Source: Cyanophora paradoxa
Taxonomy: Eukaryota > Glaucocystophyceae > Cyanophorales > Cyanophoraceae
DNA length: 64,000 nt
Assembly: GCA_004431415.1 (NCBI GenBank)
Contig: QPMI01000595.1
Coordinates: forward strand, 1-64,000
Direction: 5' to 3'
How positions within the stretch are numbered: the first letter of the stretch is position 1; the number at the start of each line of letters is the position of its first letter. The notes beneath the pieces were generated by a model. That model saw nothing but the letters and a program-made list of their open reading frames with translations. It ran no database searches and was not told the origin of the DNA. Both the position numbers and the translations under genes were made by a program. Positions 30,159-39,000 of the stretch are shown piece after piece.

Positions 30159-30308
30159 GACCTCATATATTGTTAAAATCTCAGTGTTAGTTGGTGTAGT
30201 TGATTCAAAAAATGCATTTATACTCTGATTCATTGTTATTTCCTGTGAAATTTGAGTCAACTCAACCCACTTAGTCAACCCTTGCATTGAATTCGTAACA
30301 AAATCCAT
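30099..30308 (-). CDS. Possible 69-aa protein encoded in the terminal repeat
   Basis: ORF present identically in both terminal repeats (also 57345-57554). It starts after AT-rich DNA with repeated GTAAAAGTA and runs into the iteron array. No domain recognised; the last residues are simply translated iterons. May be spurious. Confidence 0.25.
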   Translation of the reverse strand: MDFVTNSMQGLTKWVELTQISQEITMNQSINAFFESTTPTNTEILTIYEVLTEYGMCHRCHRSIPAQAL

Positions 30309-30394
30309 ATACTTTTACTACTTTTACGATTAATATGAGTCAACCTTGAGTCCACTTTAATATAAATATTATATAATAGGGGGAATCAAGGGGA

Positions 30395-30591
30395 ATGTTG
30401 AGTTTTACTGTAATGAAATCGAATAGTATTCCAATTACTTACAATAGAATTCTATCGTAAAAAATGTCCGGAATCCGGAAAATAAACATTGTAGAAAGCT
30501 ACTGTAGGAAAAGGATATATTATATCTTTTTGTAACAGTTGCTATTGTAAAACAAAAGGTAAATTACCTTGATTATCATTATAGAAACCCA
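30395..30591. other. Spacer between terminal repeat and AdoMetDC
   Basis: AT-rich, with TCCGGAATCCGGA and CTACTGTAG palindromes. No gene. Confidence 0.5.
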
Positions 30592-30990
30592 TCAAAACGG
30601 GAATCTATCATGTTTATGTCTCTCAGTCTTCTCAAATGTGAGGAAATTCATTGTTTTATCGATCTCATCTGCAACTGCTTGTGTTTTATGCTGAGCTTCT
30701 TTACCACAACTGAATATATCAATTGCTAACATGCCTTCATTGGAATAACAATGAGCTGTGCAATGGCTTTCATCTAATAGCAGAACCAATGCAAAACCAG
30801 GAGGTGATAGTTTGCCATCAAATATCTCACAGTGTTTATGAACAATCCTAATGCCTTGTCTTAATACTGCTTGTTCAAGGGTTCCCATAATCCAATTACC
30901 TAGGAAGCTTACATGCTCATGTCCTGTTGCTATAGCTGATTTAGCTTTGTAATCAAGCATAACATGAAAGCCTCTGTATTTAGTCTCCAT
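30592..30990 (-). CDS. speD: S-adenosylmethionine decarboxylase proenzyme, bacterial-type
   Basis: 132 aa, homologue of 16781-17182. LLLDESHCTAH gives the Glu/Ser75 self-cleavage pair and His80; Cys95 lies in AIDIFSCG. Start set at 30990 (METKYRGFH), matching the Element 1 start; a longer frame to 31038 would overlap the zinc-ribbon gene. The N-terminal third differs clearly from the Element 1 copy while the catalytic core is the same, showing divergence under constraint. Produces decarboxylated AdoMet for spermidine synthesis. Confidence 0.88.
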   Translation of the reverse strand: METKYRGFHVMLDYKAKSAIATGHEHVSFLGNWIMGTLEQAVLRQGIRIVHKHCEIFDGKLSPPGFALVLLLDESHCTAHCYSNEGMLAIDIFSCGKEAQHKTQAVADEIDKTMNFLTFEKTERHKHDRFPF

Positions 30991-31019
30991 TAAGAATACC
31001 TTAGAAAAATTAATTAAAC

Positions 31020-31292
31020 CTAATCGAACCGAATGCAAACATCCCTATATTCTACAGTTATTGATGAAGTAGCCCTTTTCCTATGTGCTTGACTTTTTCT
31101 TTTATTACAGTCCCTACACCCTGATCCCTTCACATGATTAAATGGATATGTAAGGATCACCTTATTACACTGCAAACATCTAACAGATACTTTCTCTTGA
31201 GCTTTGATGTAATGTGTCTCACTGTAATCGAATTTATCTTTACCATGGACTGTCATAGCAGCATCAATAAACTTTTTTGTTTTAATATCCAT
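31020..31292 (-). CDS. Small zinc-ribbon protein
   Basis: 90 aa, homologue of 16323-16595 with the same CLQC...HVKGSGCRDC zinc ligands and HGKDKFDYSE segment. Directly upstream of AdoMetDC, as in Element 1. Function unknown; nucleic-acid binding is inferred. Confidence 0.65.
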   Translation of the reverse strand: MDIKTKKFIDAAMTVHGKDKFDYSETHYIKAQEKVSVRCLQCNKVILTYPFNHVKGSGCRDCNKRKSQAHRKRATSSITVEYRDVCIRFD

Positions 31293-31314
31293 ACTCTATA
31301 TATAACCAATATTC

Positions 31315-32151
31315 TTATGGAGCAGTATCCTGCCCAAAAATGGGGAAATATCGATTTGTCCCATAGTATTCAGCATAGGTATTCTGCTTTGCAATAAAAT
31401 CGGTTCTCTCTGCAAACATCACACACTTGTAGATACCAAACTTGGTGGCTCTCACCAGAAACTGATAGTCTTCCAAACCGAAATTGACTCCATGATAAGC
31501 AATACCAAAATTATCATATGGGGTGATCACAACAGCAAAATTAGGAGTTCCACCTTCAACTTGGCATACAGCATATACATCTGGTGGGATATCAACAACT
31601 ACCTTGTAGTGATCACCAATCTCAACAAGAGAGTCTACTACTGCTGTTTGTTCATTCACAACAATTGGGAATATCTTGATAATATATGGGGCATTCATGC
31701 TGGGGACATAGGTTCGAATTCTTGTGTTGGGATCAATGGGATTGGGTTGATCATTCACAAATAGAGGCGCTCCAACAGCCCCACCAACCCTAAGACCATC
31801 ACCAATATATGCTCCCCCCGATTTGCAGTTAATAGCTCCAGACCTAGATTCAAAAGAATAAGTAGACAGAGGATCTCCATAGCTATCTGGGTCTCCATAA
31901 TGAGCAGAAAAGTTTGCATTTGTGACAAGTAGCTTAGTTGTCTTAACTATTCCATTATTTTTATCACATCTGAGTTCCTGTAATCTCAGCTTGTGGGTGG
32001 AACCAAATGTATTCATTGTAGGTTGGACCTCTGTGGATTGGAGACCTTCCACATCATCAAAGGTAGCATGCTGTAAAACATGGTTTGCTGGGGCAGCTAA
32101 TGATAGCTGTGGTGTTATAATTCGCTCTATTGGTGTGGGTGCCTCTGCCAT
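31315..32151 (-). CDS. Receptor-binding-type protein D
   Basis: Intact 278-aa copy of the protein broken at 15469-16295. Shared N-terminal module (VEGLQSTEV, RLQELRCDKNNGIVKTTKLL, SGGAYIGDGLRVGG), then a beta-rich C-terminal domain almost unchanged between elements. CTTTAATGTAAA-ATG start context conserved. Predicted virion attachment or cap protein. Confidence 0.75.
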   Translation of the reverse strand: MAEAPTPIERIITPQLSLAAPANHVLQHATFDDVEGLQSTEVQPTMNTFGSTHKLRLQELRCDKNNGIVKTTKLLVTNANFSAHYGDPDSYGDPLSTYSFESRSGAINCKSGGAYIGDGLRVGGAVGAPLFVNDQPNPIDPNTRIRTYVPSMNAPYIIKIFPIVVNEQTAVVDSLVEIGDHYKVVVDIPPDVYAVCQVEGGTPNFAVVITPYDNFGIAYHGVNFGLEDYQFLVRATKFGIYKCVMFAERTDFIAKQNTYAEYYGTNRYFPIFGQDTAP

Positions 32152-32174
32152 TTTACATTAAAGGGATATATCTT

Positions 32175-33020
32175 TTATGGGGTTGGGTCATCAATTACAT
32201 CTGGCTCTTGGTAAAACCCTGTAACTGAAAGAGTATCAGGAGTTACACCTCTAAGAGCTGATACAGCGGCTATATCTGTTCTCAAACCGATAAGAGTTAT
32301 AGTATATAACCCAATATCTGTAACAAACAAGTCAAAGGTGAAATTATTATTATAAACACAGTAGCCATAACCGAAATGATTATATCCCTGAACATTGAAA
32401 TAGTATTTATGACCTACTTGATTGTTGTTGGCTCTACAAAGGGAAAGCATTGCAGATGGAATCGCAAGACCTCTCAGTACTCTTTTGGTTCCTTCAATTA
32501 ATTCCGAGTTTTCAAGAGTAACAGTATATCCAATGTAAAATTGAATTAATGGCTGCTGTGCAACAGGAGTATATAATCGAATTCGTTGGGGGTCTTCCAC
32601 ATTTTGCTCTAGAGTATCTGGGACATCATTATACGAAATGGAGGATGAGAGTTGACCTGACACTCTGCAACCTCCCCCAATAAATGCTCCTCCTGATCTC
32701 ACAGTAACAGCAGCAGTATTCTTGTCGAAATCTAGGGCTTTCAGGGCAACACTGTAAGCATCAGGACCTCCATTTGTAGGCTGGAAGAAGTTAGCATTGG
32801 TGACAAGAAGTCGAGTTGTTTTAACCACACCAGAATTCTTATCAGCTCTCAGCTCTTTTACTCGAATAATCGAATTTTTATCAAAGGAGTTACCATTGGA
32901 ATTGGGTCTCTCTGTGGATTCTAAACCACGAACCTCATCATTTACTTCATGCTGGCGAAAATGCATTGCAGGGGATCCAAGGGAATATATAGGCAGTTGA
33001 ACTCGATTATATTCACCCAT
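32175..33020 (-). CDS. Receptor-binding-type protein C
   Basis: 281 aa from MGEYNRVQLP. The frame could extend to 33083, overlapping the fibre stop, but the AGTAAAAGAAGCA context directly before 33020 is conserved with Element 1. N-terminal module nearly identical to 14591-15445; the C-terminal half is clearly more divergent, consistent with a receptor-contacting region. Confidence 0.75.
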   Translation of the reverse strand: MGEYNRVQLPIYSLGSPAMHFRQHEVNDEVRGLESTERPNSNGNSFDKNSIIRVKELRADKNSGVVKTTRLLVTNANFFQPTNGGPDAYSVALKALDFDKNTAAVTVRSGGAFIGGGCRVSGQLSSSISYNDVPDTLEQNVEDPQRIRLYTPVAQQPLIQFYIGYTVTLENSELIEGTKRVLRGLAIPSAMLSLCRANNNQVGHKYYFNVQGYNHFGYGYCVYNNNFTFDLFVTDIGLYTITLIGLRTDIAAVSALRGVTPDTLSVTGFYQEPDVIDDPTP

Positions 33021-33069
33021 TGCTTCTTTTACTAAGAAGGAAAGAAAAATAATGCGAAATATGCATTTA

Positions 33070-36000
33070 TTATGGGATTCCATATGCTGTCCAATGGATT
33101 GTGCAAGTAATACTTCGACTTTCAGATAGAGTAGGGGATGCTATGAATGTCACATAAATTGTTGTATAGGTAGATGTGGAGTTTGAGATTCCAATTCTAA
33201 AATCTACATCCCCAGGGTTTGTTGCAGGAGTTCCTTCAAGTGTGGCAGTTACAACAGGTGTCTTAGTGTAAAAAGCAGGATCCCAATTCAAAACCTGTGC
33301 ATGCTGTGTTCTCTGACCTGCGCTTATAACACCACTTGTAGCCTGATATTTGCCTGATTTAAACCGCCTTTCCATATCATGCCATGAGGGGACTTGGCTA
33401 ATTGTGTTGGTGGTTCCTGCATTCATTGCATAAAATGCCCTTGCATAAGCATTTCCTCTGCAGAGCAAGGTTTTATCATAGAAGTTTGCTGAATTGTGGA
33501 AGAACCAAGTTTCCTCATTTGTAGGCGATGCAGGGGCTACTATTTGACCTGATCCTACATACATAGTATTATTTGCAGTGATTGTATTGGCTGTGAATGG
33601 GTCTAAACTTGGGAGATCTGTGATTTCTGATTTAGTATGAGTATGGGCGAAATCTGTAATATTTGCCTTTGTGTGAGTATGGGCAAAGTCGGTGATATCT
33701 GATTTAGTGTGAGAGTGAGGTCCGACAGTTGTAGAAGCTGTTGGTTTCCCATAAATGTTATCCCAATGCAAGAAGCCGCTATGTGAGGATACAGTGGGGT
33801 TCTTGCTCCAACCTACAAGACCCACAAGATAAATCCTTCCTATTCGCCCTTGAACACCCACTTTACTCAGCCCTTCACAATTCACTCCGACATATTGCCT
33901 ATACTCTACACTTGGGTCACTACCAGGAGAATAAGCATTTACTCTCGAAAGTGTATAAGAATTCGTTGATGGATAAACTCCCACAACATCGAAGTATCTG
34001 CTATTATATTGACACACATAGAAGATATAGCATGTTTTCATTCCCGCAGGGACAGTCCATAACATCTTGTAGCCACTACAATCTTCATCACCAGAAGCCC
34101 ATGTGTTTGCTCCTGAGTAAGGAGATATAAATGTGAAAAATCTCCAATCGCCTGTGCGATCTGTTGAAAGACCATTTGTGGCATCAAAGTTGATGGGGGA
34201 TGTGTATGTTGGTTTATTTATCAGATCATCGTAATTTCCTGTCGTTGCAACAGTTGCAAGATTAGGTCTATCTGTGATATTTGACCAAGCATGAGTATGG
34301 GTTGCAGGAGGGAATGTTAAAGGTTTATCTGTGATATTGTTCCATGCATGACTGTGAGTTTGAAGTGCAACACCCAATTCGGTTTCATCTATATAATTTT
34401 TGCTTTGCAGGTAATCGTCTGTGACCACACCTGAAAGGGTCTCGTTGTGCAGGTTTTTAGCCGCCATTCTCTGATTGGCTTCAATAGCCCCACCTGATAG
34501 CGTTTTAATCCAAGCGATCTCAGCTTTACTGTAATTATCAGTTGGTTGCCCAACAAGTGGAATATAATTGAGTTTATCCCGAGTGAAAACTATCTTAGGT
34601 CTTGATCCATCCAAGCTGCTTACATCTGTCACATTCACATGGACAGCTGCTGAGAAGTCTTGATAACCCGCAGGATTGGAGGGAACACCGAACCCATCCT
34701 TTGGAATATCGTTTTTGTAATAGCTTGTTACATAGATATTCGGGAAAGTGTCACCCGGGTTAACATTGGCTATATCTTGCACTCGGAATTGAGGCAAGCT
34801 TCGGACAAATAGAGGTCCTGTCATTGCACTGCCCGCATCAGCCCCTTTGAGGTGAACATAATGCTCATTCAAAATAGTTCTTTCCGCAATATTGCAGGAT
34901 TTATAAAGGGAAACCCCCATATTCACAGGTTCGACCTTTGAGAATTCAGGTTGGTTATTGATCTCATCCCATGTATGCTCATGGGTTGCAGGTGGGAATA
35001 TTGAAGGTCTATCTGTGATATTCGACCAAGCATGAGTGTGGTTTTGTATCCATCCCTGCACCACATTGGATGTTGTGTAGTTTGGAATGGTAGCATTTGA
35101 ACTTACTATTAAGTTTCTAATATGAACAAAGTCCGAAGAAATGCGTAGATTCTCAGGATAATAGAGAGATTGAGTTTTTGGGAAGCCATAATAATCCTGA
35201 ATATAGTATCTCACCCTTTGCTTCTCTTCAAACGTTAATGCTCTATTGAAAATGATGTATTCGGCTATATCACCTATGAAATAGTTAACACCCATCCTAC
35301 TGAAAGTTGAAGGTGGAAGGTAATTTGTTCCTGTAAAGGTTCCTACATCTTGTCCTCTGATTCCAAAGGTTATGCTGTTTGAAGTTATGGTGGTGTCCCA
35401 ATAATTAGCTGAATGGGAAGCATAATTGGTGTTCACTCGTGGGGCTGTGTAACCCACTCCATTACTTGTGAATGAATACAAACCAAATGATAATGACGAT
35501 CCATACCCAAACTCTATTTTATGGGTTCCATCAGGAGAACCAAAATCTAAATGAACTGTTTGCCAATTTGGTGCAGAGTAGTGACTACCTACATAGAACA
35601 GTGTCATGCCCTCTGACCAATCAACGGATACATTATAGTTAATGAATGCCGACGCAGTATATCCACCTGACTTTCTTACTACTTTTTGGTTGTTGAATGA
35701 AGGATTTGCTACGACAGCACCACTGCTCCCGAAAAATGGGAATGTTATCCCTGAAATAAACGGAACAGCTGATGTTGCCCTATTGGGGATGAACTGTGAC
35801 TGAGGATTTGTATTAACAGGAAGCCCATCCATTCTCATTGTTAAAAGGCATTTCGGTGTGGTTTTGGAAGGGTCAGTGTTGGAAGTAACAGGATAGTATG
35901 GTGTGTCATAAAAGACGTCAATGTTTGTATTTTTGTCTCCAACTTGAATTTTTCCCTTGACATTCAGGTTGGACGAAATTGTAAGATTTGAGGAAATTGT

Positions 36001-39000
36001 TCCTCCTGTGAGAGGCAGGTAATCGTGAGTATGAGGAGAAGATGGGAAAGTTGCGGGTTTGTCTGTGATGTCCGCCCATAAATGTGAATGGGCAAAATCT
36101 GTGATCTGATCTTTGGTGTGAGTATGCGCAAAGTCTGTTATTTGGTCTTTTGTGTGAGTATGGGCAAAATCTGTGATCTGATCTTTGGTGTGAGTATGCG
36201 CGAAATCTGTGATCTGATCTTTTGTGTGAGTATGCGCAAAATCTGTGATCTGATCTTTTGTGTGAGTATGCGCAAAGTCTGTTATTTGGTCTTTTGTGTG
36301 AGTATGGGCAAAATCTGTGATCTGATCTTTTGTGTGAGTATGCGCAAAGTCTGTTATTTGGTCTTTTGTGTGAGTATGGGCAAAATCTGTGATCTGATCT
36401 TTGGTGTGAGTATGTGTATCATCTACATAATTTTTGCTTTCAAGGTAATCATCTGTGACTACACCTGAAAGGGTCTCATTGTGTAAGTTTTTCGCCGCCA
36501 TTCTCTGATTGACTTCTAAGGCGCCACCTGCTAATGTTTTGATCCACGCCATCTCACATTTCCCGAAATCATCTTTTGGTTGTCCTGCAAGAGGTGCGTA
36601 ATTAATTTTTGAACGGCTAAATATTATTTTGGGTCTTGATCCATCAGTTGCGCTTACATCTGTAACGTTTACTTGTAAAATGGCGTCTTTATCATCATAA
36701 CTCACAGGATCTAATGGAAGTGGTGGTAAACCTGCTGTTAATGGAATATCATCATTATAATAACTTGTCAAAAACAGACCTGGTTTGGTATCTATAACCC
36801 CCACCCCACCTGCTGAAACCATTTGAGATCTTGAAGGTTGTTTAATATATAATTCGCCATCCATTGTGGTGCCTGCTTCAATTCCTTTACGGTGTAAGTA
36901 GTATTCACTTAATTGTAATCTTTCAGGAATGGTGTCACTCTGATAGAAACTAACCCCATAAAATCCATCACCATTTACTAAATCACCTGTTGATGCAAAA
37001 CGTGGTTTTTCATCTATTTCGTTCCATGGATGTCTGTGGTTAGAGTTTGTGATCTCGGAATAATCATGAGTGTGTGTAGTTGGTGGGAAGGTTAAAGGAC
37101 GATTTGTGATATGCTCCCATAAATGAGTATGGGCAAAATCTATAATCTCTGATTTAGTGTGAGTATGATTACTATTCGTTATTTGTGAATAATCATGAGT
37201 GTGTGTAGTTGGTGGGAAGGTTAAAGGTTTATCTGTTATATGCTCCCATAAATGATTGTGTGCAAAATCTATAATTTGCGCTTTTGTGTGTGTGTGGTTT
37301 TGTATCCAACCTTGAACCACATTCGATGTAGTATAATTCGGAATAACAGCATTTGAAGAAACGATAAGATTTCGAATATGGACAAATTCAGCGGAGATTC
37401 GGAGATTATCAGGATAATAAAGCGATTGCGTTTTCGGGAAGCCATACCTATCTTGAATATAGAATCTCACTTTTTGCTTCTCCTCAAACGACAAGGCTCT
37501 GTTGAAAACGATGTATTCGGCTACATCACCTATGAAATAATCGACTCCCATTCGATTGAAAGTGGAAGGGGGAAGGTAATTTGTTCCTGTAAATGTTCCT
37601 ACATCTTGACCACGAATGCCGAAAGTTATTGCATCAGAAGTGATTGTGGTATCCCAATAATTGGCTGAATATGATCCATAATTTGTATTCACTCGTGGAA
37701 CTGGGTAACTCACCCCATTACTCGTAAATGAATACAAGCCAAATGATAAAGATGACCCATACCCAAATGCTATTTTATGGGTTCCATCAGGAGAACCAAA
37801 ATCTAAATGAATTGTTTGCCAATTTGTTGCGGAATAGTGATTACCCACATAAAAAAGTGTCATTCCTTCCGACCAATCCACAGTAACAGAGTAGTTTATA
37901 TATGGTTGAAAAGTATATCCACCTGACTTTCTTACTACTTTTTGGTTGTTGAACGAAGGGTTTGCTACGACTGTTCCACTGCTCCCCCAAAATGGGAATG
38001 TTATCCCTGAAAGGAACGGAACAGCTGATGTTGCCCTATTTGCGATAAACTGATTATAGGGGTTGGTATTAACAGGTAACCCATCCGGTCTGATAGTTAA
38101 TAGACATTTCGGAATGGTTGTAGCAGGGTCAGTGTTGGAATTAATTGGGTAGTAGGGTGTGTCATATGTCACATTCAATAGAGTTCCATAGGTTCCTAAT
38201 TCGAAGTTGCTGGATACTTTCAGACTGCCTGCAATGGTGACATTATTACTTGTATAAATGTTACTTGTGTAAAGGTTGCTTGTGTAAATATTACTATTAA
38301 CTGTCAGGTTTCCTGTGATTGTCCCACCCACCAGAGGAAGATACTTGGATAATTCGGCTGCAAGTTCATTTTTAGTTACATAATTTGCGAGCATAGCAAG
38401 GGTGACTATATTCACAAGAACAACAGCAGTAAGGTAATCCTCTGTGACTACTCTCGAAATGCTCTCATTGTGTATGTTTTTTGCTGCCATCCTCTGATTG
38501 GCTTCCAGAACCCCACCATAATCTGTTTTAATCCATGCAAGCTCTGCCCTTCCATAATTATCATTTGCAGTTCCCACTATGGGAATGTAGGAATACTTAT
38601 CTCGACTGAATACTATCATTGGTCTTGATCCATCCAGACTGCTCACATCTGCAACATGAACCTGTATAGCAGAGTTGTAATTTTGGTAGGTTGCTGGGTC
38701 TGTTGGGACTCTGAATGTATCTGTGGGAATGTCAGCCTCCATGTAGCTTGACACAAAGATATTTGGTATGGTTGCTCCTGGTTCAGGTGGTGGATTATAA
38801 GAGCCTGGTAATGTCCTAATATGAAGTGGTCCTCTCATAGCTGAATTCGCAAGTGTCCCATTCACATGAACATAGTGTTCATTCAAAAAGATCCTTTCAG
38901 GGACATTGCAAGTCTGGTAAAGAGAAACCCCTAGGGTTGCCAAAGGCTCCACTTTTGCAAACTCTGGTTGGTCATTAATCTCATCCCAAATATGTTCATG

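Larger units (their letters stand above)
29515..30394 (+). repeat. Left terminal inverted repeat (880 bp)
   Basis: Matches 57259-58138 in inverted orientation with few differences. It contains a second, inward copy of its own 28-bp terminus (29515-29542 against 29770-29797), TCGAT-rich AT DNA, and an iteron/hairpin module at 30049-30158. Confidence 0.95.

Noticed and set aside
30099-30308. The 69-aa terminal-repeat ORF as a firm gene
   Set aside because: Duplication follows from the repeat itself and the C-terminal residues are iteron translation; kept only as a low-confidence feature.
36088-36468. Plus-strand ORF with repeats and a CRISPR-like look
   Set aside because: It is the antisense of the fibre's 36-bp repeat; there are no spacers and the minus-strand protein reading is clear.
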